Positions 35,233 through 44,475 of a stretch of 64,000 nucleotides of DNA are shown in pieces. Source of the stretch: Pseudomonadota bacterium (GTDB lineage: Bacteria; Pseudomonadota; Alphaproteobacteria; Rhizobiales; Beijerinckiaceae); NCBI GenBank assembly GCA_023386155.1, contig JAEWKH010000052.1, forward strand, positions 1 to 64,000. The letters run 5' to 3'. The translations under genes were made by a program, and so were the position numbers. The number at the start of each line of letters is the position of its first letter. Within the stretch, counting starts at the first letter, position 1. The notes beneath the pieces were generated by a model. That model did no database searches and was not told the origin of the DNA. It saw only the letters and a program-made list of their open reading frames with translations.

Positions 35233-36678
35233 TCAGAACGACCCGAAAACCGAGCCCAGGACCAGAACTGCAACAAGAGCGATGATGCAACTGACGATCA
35301 CGGTCATCACCATGTCCAGGTAGCTCTCGCCGTGGGTCAGGCCGCTGATTTGCAGCAACAGCAGCACCGTGCCGTTGTGGGGGAGAGCGTCCAGTGTCCC
35401 GGCGCTCATCGTGGTGATCCGATGCAGCAATTCGGGGTCGATGTCATGCTCAGCGGCAAGACGCATGAAGTCGTCGCCGAAAGCATTGAGGACGATTGCC
35501 ATCCCTCCGGACGCGGTGCCGGTCAGCCCCGCCAGCACATTCATCGCAACGGAAAGCGAGACCAGTGGCCCTCCCTGAATTGCGAACACCGCATCGCGAA
35601 CCGTCTCGAACGCCGGCAACGCGGCAACGACCGCGCCAAACCCGACGAGACTGGCGATCATCAGCATCGGCAGGGCTGCGGAATTCGCACCGGCATCCAG
35701 GCTTTCGCGGGGCGATGGCAGGCGTCGAAGATTGACGAGCAGGACGGTCAGGTTCGCGGCCGCGAGGGCCACGATGACCGACCAGACGCCGCTCACGGCC
35801 CCGATGGTCGTACCGCCCCACTGGGGATCGGACAGGAACGAGAAGTCGAGGCGCGGGAACACGACAAGCGACATCAGGAAGTTGGTGGCGATGACGACGA
35901 CGAGGGGCAGCGCGGCCAAGGCGAAGGGCGGCCCGCTCTCGGCCCGCTTGCCGTGCGGCAACTCGGCCGGGTCGAAGTCGCCCGCCGGCGCCGCCTGCTC
36001 GCGAATCATCTCGTCGACGGCGGGAGCCGTCTCCGCTACCTCAACATAACCTTCGCCAGCCTTGCGCGCGGCCGCCTCGGCGCGGCCGAGCCACCACATG
36101 CCGAAGGCGAAGATGATCGCCGACGCGATGAGGCTCAGCCCGGGGGCCGCGAAGGTCGTCGTGCCGAAGTACGGCATCGGAATGGCGTTGTTGACCGAGG
36201 GGGTCCCCGGCATCACCGACATGGTGAACGTGAATGCTCCGAGACCGATAGCCGCCGGCATCAACCGGGCCGGAAGGTCCGCGGCCTTGAACATCTCGCG
36301 CGCCATCGGCACGAGGACGAAGAAGGCGACGAAGACGCTGACGCCTCCATAGGTGACGACGGCCGAGGCAAGGACGACGGCAAGCATCGTTCGATGCACG
36401 CCCAGTTGCTTGGTCAGGAAGCGCGCGATCGAGGTGATCGAACCGCTGTCGTCCATGAGCTTGCCGAACAGCCCGCCGAGCAGGAACATCGGAAACCATT
36501 GCGCAACGAACCGTGCAGCCCCGCCCATGAAAGTCTGCGTCCAATGGGCAAGCAGCGGCTCACCGGAAATCAAGGCGGCCAGAAGCGCCGCCGCCGGGGC
36601 GACCATAAGGACGCTCCATCCCCGGTATGCCAGCCACATGAGCAGCGCGAGTGCGACCAGTATCCCGATAAGACCCAT
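35233..36678 (-). CDS. GntP-family organic-acid permease
   Basis: The protein has 481 residues with about 12-14 spans. The GntP/CitMHS-like features include MFLLGGLFGKLMDDSGSITSIARFL near residue 65 and SGGMAIVLNAFG and HNGTVLLLL near the end. Family members carry gluconate, hydroxybutyrate or related acids with protons. The substrate is not identifiable. The ATG at 36678 follows GGAAGG at proper distance; a TTG two codons upstream is less likely. It is followed upstream on the same strand by the ureJ-like gene (48 bases away), so co-transcription with it is possible. Confidence 0.88.
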   Translation of the reverse strand: MGLIGILVALALLMWLAYRGWSVLMVAPAAALLAALISGEPLLAHWTQTFMGGAARFVAQWFPMFLLGGLFGKLMDDSGSITSIARFLTKQLGVHRTMLAVVLASAVVTYGGVSVFVAFFVLVPMAREMFKAADLPARLMPAAIGLGAFTFTMSVMPGTPSVNNAIPMPYFGTTTFAAPGLSLIASAIIFAFGMWWLGRAEAAARKAGEGYVEVAETAPAVDEMIREQAAPAGDFDPAELPHGKRAESGPPFALAALPLVVVIATNFLMSLVVFPRLDFSFLSDPQWGGTTIGAVSGVWSVIVALAAANLTVLLVNLRRLPSPRESLDAGANSAALPMLMIASLVGFGAVVAALPAFETVRDAVFAIQGGPLVSLSVAMNVLAGLTGTASGGMAIVLNAFGDDFMRLAAEHDIDPELLHRITTMSAGTLDALPHNGTVLLLLQISGLTHGESYLDMVMTVIVSCIIALVAVLVLGSVFGSF

Positions 36679-36726
36679 GGACAAACCTTCCTTCCTGGAC
36701 CCGGGGTACAGCGGCTCAATTGCCGC

Positions 36727-37323
36727 TTAGAGCGCAATGGACAGGGTCGCGAGGCCGTAAAGGCCAATGGCCGCTCCGCCCCATTGCAGGACGCGATTGC
36801 CCAGTTGTCCATCCTTGAGGCCGGCCAGCAACGTAACGCCGACGCCCGTGCCGATCAGCAGAACCGTCCCGGTCATCAAACCCGCTGCATAAGCGAGACC
36901 CGGTGCTCCGGCGGGCATCTCGGCTCCATGGGCATAACCGTGGAAGATGGCGAACAACGCAATGAGACCTGCCCCCGTGAAGAATGACAGAGAGGACAGA
37001 TAGACGATGGCAAGTCCCAATGCGACGAGGGAGCCGGCGATCCCCACTTCGAAGAACGGGAAATCGAAGCCGACCATCCCGAGAACGGCTGCCCCCGCCA
37101 TGACGGAAACGAATGTCGACGGCAGAAGCCACAGGGCTCTCCCCCCGATCCCCGCGGCCAATATGCCGACGGAAATCATGGCCATGACATGATCGATCCC
37201 GCTGACGGGGTGTGCCATGCCATGCATGAACCCCGCCGCATCACCGTGCCCCGTATGCGCGAGCGTCGCGGTTGGAGCCAACATGACGGCCGAAACCAGG
37301 GCCGCAATGAGAGGACGATTCAT
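36727..37323 (-). CDS. ureJ: HupE/UreJ-family membrane protein
   Basis: The protein has 198 residues, with a signal-like first span (MNRPLIAALVSAVMLAPTAT), the conserved HPVSGIDHVMAM motif near residue 42, and about six spans. The HupE/UreJ family imports or handles nickel for urease and hydrogenase. In this window it lies divergent to the urease operon, so the UreJ role is most likely. The motif His/Asp residues are the expected metal ligands. The ATG at 37323 has AGAAGGAG upstream. Confidence 0.9.
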   Translation of the reverse strand: MNRPLIAALVSAVMLAPTATLAHTGHGDAAGFMHGMAHPVSGIDHVMAMISVGILAAGIGGRALWLLPSTFVSVMAGAAVLGMVGFDFPFFEVGIAGSLVALGLAIVYLSSLSFFTGAGLIALFAIFHGYAHGAEMPAGAPGLAYAAGLMTGTVLLIGTGVGVTLLAGLKDGQLGNRVLQWGGAAIGLYGLATLSIAL

Positions 37324-37836
37324 GGCTTTCTCCTTCTCGCCCAAGGACGGTTCCGGTGGCCTGCTCCTCTCTGAGCCGGTGCGCCAACCGGAAACAGATG
37401 AGCCGCGAAGATCTTGCATCGGACCTCCGGCGATCAGGCCGGTCCTGCATGGCGGACACATCTTCTCCCCGCACAGGACGACTGACTATTAGGAGAAACC
37501 CCTGGATCGTGCCGGAACAATACCGAGAGCAAGCTATACGAACGCTGAACTGAGGCGAATGCCGGCGGCACGGCGAGTATGATACATAGCCTCCCCACGC
37601 GCCCTCGACACGCGGAGAATCCTGTTTAACCACGATCTAATTTTTCAGGACGCCTCAGGACATTTCCCAGATGCGTTCGGGGTTACACCCGATGGACAGT
37701 CAACTCCCACGGGATACTCTCTCGGCCTGCGGCGATCTCACACCGTAGCCACGCCAATCGGTTGATGGTCATCCTGCCTCACTTGAGCGCTGTGACCCGG
37801 TTTCTGTGGCCTTGGAACCGAGACCTGGAGGAAGCG
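37324..37836. other. 513-base divergent control region of ureJ and urease operon
   Basis: This is the only non-coding region between the ureJ-like gene and ureA. It contains one perfect TCGGG-N6-CCCGA palindrome (37677-37692) and several AT-rich stretches that could serve as promoters (for example 37610-37655). No nickel or cobalamin riboswitch was recognised. Confidence 0.55.
37677..37692. promoter_or_regulatory. Palindrome TCGGG-N6-CCCGA upstream of urease operon
   Basis: Arms 37677-37681 and 37688-37692 match perfectly with spacer GTTACA. The site is 145 bases before the ureA start, where an activator or repressor of the operon could bind. It is one of four perfect copies in the window, all in intergenic DNA. 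Confidence 0.6.
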
Positions 37837-38139
37837 ATGCAACTCACCCCGCGCGAGTTCGACAAACTCCTCATCTACATGATGGCTGATGTCGCCTTGA
37901 AACGGAAAGCCATGGGCCTGAAGCTCAATTATCCGGAGGCTGTCGCAGTCATATCCGCCGTTGCACTCGACGGGGCCCGAGCCGGCAAGACGATCGAGGA
38001 CGTGGCCAAGGAGGCCAGCGAGGCATTGAGCGCGGACGATGTCATGGACGGGATCCCCGATCTTATTCCCATGATACAGGTCGAAGCCATCTTCACCGAC
38101 GGCAGCCGCCTCGTAACCGTGCACAGGCCGATTCAATAA
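37837..38139 (+). CDS. ureA: Urease gamma subunit
   Basis: The protein has 100 residues, exactly the bacterial UreA size, starting [20 protein letters not shown] and ending HRPIQ. The ATG at 37837 is preceded by CTGGAGGAAG. UreA is the structural gamma subunit of the trimeric (alpha-beta-gamma)3 urease, which hydrolyses urea to ammonia and carbamate in the cytoplasm. It is the first gene of the operon; ureB starts 33 bases later. Confidence 0.98.
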   Translation: MQLTPREFDKLLIYMMADVALKRKAMGLKLNYPEAVAVISAVALDGARAGKTIEDVAKEASEALSADDVMDGIPDLIPMIQVEAIFTDGSRLVTVHRPIQ

Positions 38140-38172
38140 ACAGGACACTTCGCTCGACGAGGAGATGGCAGG

Positions 38173-38622
38173 ATGGGTGGACCGAGGACAGGACCGGCCG
38201 TTGCCGCCGATGTAGACCCGGCTGCATCCGACGTACCGGTTGGCGGTTACGTTTGCAGCCCGGCACCGATCACCTTTGACGACGACAGGGCGGTGACGAC
38301 GCTCAAAGTGCGAAATACTGGCGACCGCCCAATCCAAGTCGGTTCGCACTTCCACTTCTTCGAGGTCAATCCCGCCCTGGAATTCGACCGTCCCGCGGCG
38401 TTCGGCCTTCACCTCAACATTCCATCGTCCACCGCAACCCGCTTCGAGCCCGGCGACGAGCGTGAGGTGCAGCTCGTCCCCTACGGCGGCAAGCGTGCCG
38501 TCTACGGGTTCAATAACCTCGTCGACGGCCCGACTGCTGGTAAGGACGCTGCCAAACGCAAGTCGAAGTCCGTGGCACTCGCGGAGCAAAGGGGCTTCCG
38601 TTCGTCACCGGCAAAGTCCTGA
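38173..38622 (+). CDS. ureB: Urease beta subunit
   Basis: The protein has 149 residues. The UreB core begins after about 20 polar residues: [21 protein letters not shown], then the conserved [17 protein letters not shown] and GFNNLVDG. Typical UreB has 100-110 residues, so this copy has extensions of about 20 residues at the N-terminus and about 20 at the C-terminus. The C-terminal tail is rich in Lys and Ser. It packs against the active site of UreC. Confidence 0.97.
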   Translation: MGGPRTGPAVAADVDPAASDVPVGGYVCSPAPITFDDDRAVTTLKVRNTGDRPIQVGSHFHFFEVNPALEFDRPAAFGLHLNIPSSTATRFEPGDEREVQLVPYGGKRAVYGFNNLVDGPTAGKDAAKRKSKSVALAEQRGFRSSPAKS

Positions 38623-38673
38623 TGCGGCTCGTCGGTCAAGATTTCGCGTCGAACTGCTTGCCTGGAGGCTCCT

Positions 38674-40395
38674 ATGCCAACCATCTCGCGACAAGAGTAT
38701 GTCGGCCTTTTCGGTCCGACCACCGGTGACCGCATCCGCCTGGGAGACACGGGCCTGTTCGTCGAAATCGAGCAGGATCTCCGTGGCGGCTACGGCGACG
38801 AGGTTGTCTTCGGCGGCGGCAAGAGCATGCGAGAAGGCATGGGGATCGACAACCAGGTGACACGGCCCGGCGGGGCTCCCGACCTGGTGATCACCAACGT
38901 GACCATCATCGACGCGGTCCTGGGCGTGGTGAAGGCCGATGTGGGCGTGAAGGACGGCCGCATCTGCGCCATTGGCAAGGCCGGCAACTCCCAAACGATG
39001 GACCGTATTACCCCCGGCCTCGAAATCGGTCTCGCCACCGATGCGATCTCCGGGTCGCATCTGATTCTGACGGCGGGCGGCATCGACTCGCACATTCACT
39101 TCATCAGCCCCCAACAGGCTCAGGCGGCCCTCTCGAACGGCACCACCACATTGATCGGTGGCGGCACCGGCCCCTCGGACGGCTCGAATGCCACCACGGT
39201 CACGTCGGGTCCTGGAAATATCGCAATGATGCTGCGCGCGTTCGAGAACTGGCCGATCAATGTCGGCATTCTCGGCAAGGGCCACGGACATGGCAAGGCC
39301 GCACTGGTCGAGCAGATCGAGGCCGGCGCAGTCGGCTTCAAGTGCCATGAGGACTGGGGAACCACCCCGGCGGTTCTGCGGTCGGCGCTCACAGTCGCGG
39401 ACGAAATGGACATCCAGGTCTGCATCCACACCGACACGCTCAATGAATCCGGATTCGTCGACGACTCGATTGCAGCCTTCGAAGGCCGCACCGTGCATTC
39501 CTTCCATACCGAAGGCTCGGGGGGCGGCCATGCCCCGGACATCATCAAGATCGCCGGCCTCCCCAACGTCCTGCCGTCCTCCACCAATCCCACCCTCCCC
39601 TACGGGATCAACTCCCAGGCAGAGCTCTATGACATGATCATGGTGTGCCACCACCTCAGCCCCGACATCCCGTCGGACGTGGCGTTCACCGAAAGCCGGA
39701 TCCGGGCCGAGACCATTGCGGCGGAGAACGTTCTCCAGGACATGGGCGTCATATCGATGTTCTCGAGCGACTCGCAGGCGATGGGCCGGATCGGCGAGGT
39801 GTGGCTGCGGTGCATCCAGACGGCGGATGCGATGAAGACCCAGCGCGGCAAGCTCCCCGAGGATGCCCCGGGCAACGACAACTACCGGGTCCTGCGCTAT
39901 GTCGCCAAGGTCACCATCAACCCGGCTATCGCCCACGGCATTTCGGAAATGCTCGGGTCCGTCGAGGTCGGCAAGATCGCGGACCTCGTCCTCTGGGAGC
40001 CGGCATTCTTCGGGGCGAAGCCGAAGATGATCATCAAGGGCGGCTTCATCAGTTGGGCGGTGATGGGCGATCCCAATGCATCCCTGCCCACGCCGCAGCC
40101 GGTCTACTACCGGCCGATGTTCGGTGCCTACGGCAGTGTCCTGGCGGAGACGTGCATCACCTTCGTATCCGGTGCGGCACACGCCGCCGGGGTCGGGGAG
40201 CGGCTGGGGCTCAGGCGGCAGATTCATCCGATCAAGAACGTGCGCAAGATCGGCAAGCGCGACATGGTCCGCAACACCGGCACGCCCAACATCGACGTGA
40301 ACCCCGAGACATTCGCCGTCACCGTCGACGGGAAGCACGCGACCGTGCCTCCATTGAAATCAATCTCGCTGAACCAGAAGTATTTCTTTAGCTGA
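38674..40395 (+). CDS. ureC: Urease alpha (catalytic) subunit
   Basis: The protein has 573 residues and is the catalytic subunit. The nickel ligands are all present: H140 and H142 (SHIHF), the carbamylated K223 (GFKCHEDW), H252, H278 and D366 (SSDSQAMGR). The mobile flap cysteine and catalytic histidine are C325 and H326 (MVCHHL). Each numbers six higher than in the Klebsiella enzyme. Nothing is missing, so an active enzyme is expected. It is followed 12 bases later by ureE. Confidence 0.98.
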   Translation: MPTISRQEYVGLFGPTTGDRIRLGDTGLFVEIEQDLRGGYGDEVVFGGGKSMREGMGIDNQVTRPGGAPDLVITNVTIIDAVLGVVKADVGVKDGRICAIGKAGNSQTMDRITPGLEIGLATDAISGSHLILTAGGIDSHIHFISPQQAQAALSNGTTTLIGGGTGPSDGSNATTVTSGPGNIAMMLRAFENWPINVGILGKGHGHGKAALVEQIEAGAVGFKCHEDWGTTPAVLRSALTVADEMDIQVCIHTDTLNESGFVDDSIAAFEGRTVHSFHTEGSGGGHAPDIIKIAGLPNVLPSSTNPTLPYGINSQAELYDMIMVCHHLSPDIPSDVAFTESRIRAETIAAENVLQDMGVISMFSSDSQAMGRIGEVWLRCIQTADAMKTQRGKLPEDAPGNDNYRVLRYVAKVTINPAIAHGISEMLGSVEVGKIADLVLWEPAFFGAKPKMIIKGGFISWAVMGDPNASLPTPQPVYYRPMFGAYGSVLAETCITFVSGAAHAAGVGERLGLRRQIHPIKNVRKIGKRDMVRNTGTPNIDVNPETFAVTVDGKHATVPPLKSISLNQKYFFS

Positions 40396-40407
40396 CAGGA
40401 TTGTCGC

Positions 40408-41007
40408 ATGGTCATCATCGAATCGATCTTGGGCAATATCGGCGATCCGGAATGGGCCGCGCGCCTGAAGGATGCCGAGATAGACGTGATTCAACTCGAT
40501 CAATGGGAGGCTCAGAAGAGCCGATTCCGGAAAGCAACCGCTAAGGGATCGGTCCTGGCTGTCTCCCTCAGCCGGGACCAACATATCCGTGACGGCGACG
40601 TGATGCTGTGGGATCCGCGGGCATCCCTGGCCGTCATTGCCAGGATCGAGCTGCGCGATGTCATGATCGTGCATCTGGACAGCCTCATGCATGTTGCCCC
40701 CGAACTGGCGATGCGAACCTGCATCGAACTCGGCCACGCCATGGGCAACCAGCATTGGCCGGCCCTGGTCAAGGGCCATGTCGTCTATGTACCGCTGACG
40801 GTTGACCGGAAAGTGATGGATTCGGTCATGAGAACGCACGCCTTCGAGCACGTTCGTTACGAGTTCGCGCCCGGAACGGAGGTCATCTCGTACCTCACGC
40901 CTCATGAATCGCGCCGGCTTTTCGGCGGTGCCGAGGGCCCGGTTCACTCGCATGTCCATAACCATGGACAATCGGCGCAGGACCACCGAGAACATCACCA
41001 TGGCTGA
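40408..41007 (+). CDS. ureE: Urease accessory protein UreE (nickel metallochaperone)
   Basis: The protein has 199 residues. The UreE N-terminal peptide-binding domain and C-terminal metal domain (ELAMRTCIELGHAMGNQHWP, with GNQHW conserved) are seen. The tail carries many histidines (SHVHNHGQSAQDHREHHHG), as in nickel-storing UreE. It delivers nickel to the UreG/UreF/UreD activation complex. Its 3' end overlaps the ureF start by eight bases. Confidence 0.96.
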   Translation: MVIIESILGNIGDPEWAARLKDAEIDVIQLDQWEAQKSRFRKATAKGSVLAVSLSRDQHIRDGDVMLWDPRASLAVIARIELRDVMIVHLDSLMHVAPELAMRTCIELGHAMGNQHWPALVKGHVVYVPLTVDRKVMDSVMRTHAFEHVRYEFAPGTEVISYLTPHESRRLFGGAEGPVHSHVHNHGQSAQDHREHHHG

Positions 41008-41707
41008 TGCCGCTGAGACGGCGCAGGTGGCCGCACTGGCACGCATGCTGCAATTCGGCGACTCAATGGTTCCGATCGGCGGGTTTGCCTTCTCGTCCGG
41101 GCTGGAATCGGCGGTTCAGAAAGGAATCGTCACCGATGCGTCGACCCTGCTGGCGTTCACCCGGACGGCAGTAGAGCAAGCCGCTCGCGGCGATGGGATC
41201 GCTCTTGTTTCCGCTCATCGTGCGGCAATGGCAGGCGATATGACCGAACTCATTTCCATCGATGAGATGGTCTACGCCCGCAAGCTCTCGGACGAGGCGC
41301 GAACCATGTCGGTGCGTATGGGCAGGAAGTTCACCGAGATGGGCGTGCATGTCTTGGGCGCTCCGCTGCTCCACGCGTGGCATGACCGTATCCGGAAGGG
41401 ACAGGGACACGGATGTTACCCGATTGCGCTGGCGATCAACTTCGCCGTCCAGCACCTGTCCGAGCGTCACGCCTTTGCGGCGCACCAATACGGGGTCGCG
41501 GCGCCCATTCTCGGCGCCGCGTTGCGCCTGATGAGGGTGAGCCATCTCGATACGCAGAGGATTCTCTACGAACTGAGTGGGGAGATCGATCCTGCCTACG
41601 AACGGGCGGCGAAGGCGCGCCTGACGGACATGTCAGGCTATGCGCCTCTTATGGAGATCCTGGCTGCGGTCCACATCAAGGCACACGTGCGCCTGTTCAT
41701 GAACTGA
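41000..41707 (+). CDS. ureF: Urease accessory protein UreF
   Basis: The protein has 235 residues. The UreF signature runs from LQFGDSMVPIGGFAFSSGLE and the middle helix bundle; the C-terminal segment ends with IKAHVRLFMN. It forms the activation complex with UreD and UreG and gates GTP hydrolysis. The ATG at 41000 overlaps the ureE stop; the open frame upstream is shadow. UreG starts 12 bases later. Confidence 0.95.
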   Translation: MADAAETAQVAALARMLQFGDSMVPIGGFAFSSGLESAVQKGIVTDASTLLAFTRTAVEQAARGDGIALVSAHRAAMAGDMTELISIDEMVYARKLSDEARTMSVRMGRKFTEMGVHVLGAPLLHAWHDRIRKGQGHGCYPIALAINFAVQHLSERHAFAAHQYGVAAPILGAALRLMRVSHLDTQRILYELSGEIDPAYERAAKARLTDMSGYAPLMEILAAVHIKAHVRLFMN

Positions 41708-41719
41708 CGGGAGAGGTGA

Positions 41720-42364
41720 ATGACCAAGAAGATCACGCGGATCGGAATCGGCGGTCCCGTCGGCTCGGGGAAAACCGCAATCGTGGAGGCGATCACCCCG
41801 CGGTTGCTCAAGCGCGGCATCAAGGTCCTCATCATCACCAACGACGTGGTCACGACCGAGGATGCCAAGCACGTGCAGCGCTCCCTCAAAGGAGTCCTGT
41901 TGCAGGAGCGTATCCTGGGGGTGGAGACCGGCGCGTGTCCCCATACGGCCGTTCGTGAGGATCCGAGCATGAACCTCGCGGCCGTCGAGGACATGGAGGA
42001 GCGCTTCCCCGACAGCGACGTGATGCTGATCGAAAGCGGCGGCGACAACCTGACCCTCACCTTCTCGCCGGCGCTCGTCGACTATTTCATCTATGTCATA
42101 GATGTTGCGGCAGGAGACAAGATCCCGCGGAAGAACGGACCCGGCATCACGCATTCCGACATCCTGGTCATCAACAAGATCGATCTCGCTCCCTACGTCG
42201 GCGCGAGCCTCGACGTGATGCGGGACGACTCGGCCCTGATGCGGGGCAGCAAGCCGTTCCTGTTCACCAACTGCAAGACCGAGGAGGGCATCCCGGAATT
42301 GGTCGACATGATCGAACGGGAGTTTCTGTTCGACATCAATGCGGCTGAGCGGGCACCGACATGA
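41720..42364 (+). CDS. ureG: Urease accessory GTPase UreG
   Basis: The protein has 214 residues. The P-loop GPVGSGKT is near residue 12, [13 protein letters not shown] carries the Cys-Pro-His nickel motif, ESGGDNL forms switch II, and [10 protein letters not shown] is the guanine-specificity motif. It supplies energy for nickel insertion into UreC. The stop overlaps the ureD ATG (ATGA at 42361). Confidence 0.98.
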   Translation: MTKKITRIGIGGPVGSGKTAIVEAITPRLLKRGIKVLIITNDVVTTEDAKHVQRSLKGVLLQERILGVETGACPHTAVREDPSMNLAAVEDMEERFPDSDVMLIESGGDNLTLTFSPALVDYFIYVIDVAAGDKIPRKNGPGITHSDILVINKIDLAPYVGASLDVMRDDSALMRGSKPFLFTNCKTEEGIPELVDMIEREFLFDINAAERAPT

Positions 42365-43311
42365 CGGTGGCGGGCTCATTGCCGTGGGCCGCCGCCGAGG
42401 CCCTGGGCGCATCCGTTCCGGAACTGGCTGCGTTCCAGGACGAGCCGGCCCAGATGAAGAGCGGCACGGTCGGCAAGACGGGCTACCTGCGGCTCGGGTT
42501 CGAGACCCGTGGCAGCCGGACCATCCTGGCTACCATCGAGCGTCGTGCTCCGTATCTGGCCCAGCGTGCGCTGTACTGCGATCAGGAAATGCCGGATCTG
42601 GCGACCGTTTTTCTCATCACGACAACGGGTTGCCTTCTCCAAGGGGATCGCATGGCCCTCGATCTTCAGCTCCGTCGCGGGGCGCAGGCGCATGTCACGT
42701 CGCAATCGGCGACCAAGATCCATGGGATGGACGCCAATTACGCGGTCCAGACCCAGACTGTCACGCTGGCCGAGGATACCTATCTCGAACTTGTTCCAGA
42801 GCCCATCATCCCTCATCGCCGCGCCCGCTTTGTCAGCAACACGCATGTCTGCGTCGCACCATCGGCCACGCTGCTCCTGTCGGAGATCCTCCAGCCCGGC
42901 CGGAAGCACCATCATCCTGACGAGTGCTTCGGCGCGACCGTGATCTCGTTATCGGTCTCGGCGATGCGCCCCGATGGCCGTACGTTGTTTACGGAAAAGC
43001 TCGTGATCGAGCCTGAGCGATTTGCAATGCGGCAGATAGGCGTGATGAATGCCTTTGACGTGTTCGGCAACGTGATCCTCTGCACCCCCAAGGACAAGGC
43101 GGAGCGCATCCTTGAACGGGTGGACGCCGACGTTCGGACGGACGACGGAGTGGCGTTCGGAGCCTGCCGGCTGCCGAATGACGCGGGCTTGGTCTACAAG
43201 GTGCTGGGCCACGATACGGCCCGGGTGAAGGCAAAAGTGCGAGAATTCTGGGGAATCGTGCGCAAGGAAGTCACCGGTGCGGAGCTCCCGCCTCAGTTCC
43301 TTTGGCGTTGA
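42361..43311 (+). CDS. ureD: Urease accessory protein UreD/UreH
   Basis: The protein has 316 residues. The UreD family is recognised by the [21 protein letters not shown] segment and [15 protein letters not shown]; these form the nickel/scaffold region that carries nickel to apo-urease. The length is at the upper end of the family (about 270-300) because of a 30-residue N-terminal stretch. In many operons ureD is first; here it lies after ureG, a known alternative order. Confidence 0.94.
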   Translation: MTVAGSLPWAAAEALGASVPELAAFQDEPAQMKSGTVGKTGYLRLGFETRGSRTILATIERRAPYLAQRALYCDQEMPDLATVFLITTTGCLLQGDRMALDLQLRRGAQAHVTSQSATKIHGMDANYAVQTQTVTLAEDTYLELVPEPIIPHRRARFVSNTHVCVAPSATLLLSEILQPGRKHHHPDECFGATVISLSVSAMRPDGRTLFTEKLVIEPERFAMRQIGVMNAFDVFGNVILCTPKDKAERILERVDADVRTDDGVAFGACRLPNDAGLVYKVLGHDTARVKAKVREFWGIVRKEVTGAELPPQFLWR

Positions 43312-43355
43312 GGCGGCTCGCATTTGCGAGGACCAGAAGTTTCTTGGAGGTGGCG

Positions 43356-44372
43356 ATGCAGAAGCTTCTGACGAACTGGGAAAGCCTGTGCACGTCGTCG
43401 GCCGTCCTGCGGTTCGTGGACGCCAACTTGCGCGGCACCGGGCAGGTCATGTTGCAGGACAACCCGCTGACCGGCCTCCTCTTCCTCGTCGCCATTGCCT
43501 GGGGCTCCTATGCGGCTGGCGTGCCTCACTTGGCGCTCGCGGGCGTGATAGCCATTGTCGTCGCAACCTCGACGGCCTATTGGCTTCGGCTCGACCCTGC
43601 ATCCATCGCTGCAGGCATTTACGGCTATAACGGCATTCTTGTCGGGCTCGCCCTGGCGACTTTTCTCGCACCCGGAGCACTGCTCTGGGGCTATGTCGTG
43701 CTGGGAGCCGTAGTCTCGGCCATTGCCACCTGCGGGATCGCCAACGCCTTGAAGCCCTGGGGTGCCGCTGCCCTGACCTTTCCATTCGTCGTCGTCACAT
43801 GGCTGCTTCTGCTGGCGTCCTACGGCTTCTCCGGGCTGACGGGCACCGCGCTCCCAACCGCCAGCGTTGTCGTTCCCTTCCAGGCCTACGAGGCAAGCCC
43901 GCTCCAGATAGTCGATCTTATCGGAGGAACCCTCCTGAGCATTTCGCAGGTCTTCCTGAAGGCCAGCGGCGTCGCGGCGTTGATTTTTCTCATCGGCCTC
44001 GCCGTAAATTCACTCGCGGCGGCTGCGTTCGCCCTCGGGGGTGCAATTCTGGCGGTTCTGACCGCTCATCTCCTGGGTGCCGAGAGCAGCCTGATCACCG
44101 GGGGCCTTCTGGGCTTCAGTCCGGTCCTGACGGCGATTGCGCTCGGGACTTTCCTGTATCGGCCAAGTGGTCGCTCCGCCGTCTATGCTGCGGCCGGCAC
44201 AGTGTTCACGGTGATCGCGCAGTCGGCCCTGAACGTCGCCCTGATGCCATTGGCCATCCCGGCGCTAACGGCCCCCTTCGTGCTCGTAACATGGCTGTTC
44301 TTCCTGCCGCGAAGCTGCGTCGAGTCCCCTTCGTCGGCGGCCCCCGATGGCATCGACGCCCGCCCGTCGTGA
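43356..44372 (+). CDS. Urea transporter (Yut/UT family)
   Basis: The protein has 338 residues and about ten spans in two homologous halves. The family signature is QVMLQDNPLTGLLFLVAIAWGSY near residue 30, with the YNGILVGLALAT segment that lines the pore; a second half carries SLITGGLLGFSPVLTAIALGT. The protein passively conducts urea and so feeds the urease operon. The ATG at 43356 has TTGGAGG upstream; an in-frame start 18 codons earlier would lack the site. It is the last gene of the operon. Confidence 0.93.
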   Translation: MQKLLTNWESLCTSSAVLRFVDANLRGTGQVMLQDNPLTGLLFLVAIAWGSYAAGVPHLALAGVIAIVVATSTAYWLRLDPASIAAGIYGYNGILVGLALATFLAPGALLWGYVVLGAVVSAIATCGIANALKPWGAAALTFPFVVVTWLLLLASYGFSGLTGTALPTASVVVPFQAYEASPLQIVDLIGGTLLSISQVFLKASGVAALIFLIGLAVNSLAAAAFALGGAILAVLTAHLLGAESSLITGGLLGFSPVLTAIALGTFLYRPSGRSAVYAAAGTVFTVIAQSALNVALMPLAIPALTAPFVLVTWLFFLPRSCVESPSSAAPDGIDARPS

Positions 44373-44475
44373 CGCATGCTGTGACCGCTCTGTGCAGATG
44401 GACCGGAACCGATCAGTCATAAGCGGGACGGCGTACGGGGAACCTCGGCCTGCGCGACTCGTGGGAACAGGCGCG

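Noticed and set aside
35044..36987. Long plus-strand open frame opposite the GntP-type permease
   Set aside because: It is antisense to a clear membrane protein gene, and its product is a low-complexity polar sequence typical of a GC-rich shadow frame.
37324..37836. Nickel or cobalamin riboswitch before ureJ or ureA
   Set aside because: I found no conserved box or fold matching either class.
44449..44474. GGAAC-N16-CGTG in the gap after the urea channel gene
   Set aside because: The last base differs from the -10 consensus, and it points into the 3' end of a convergent gene.
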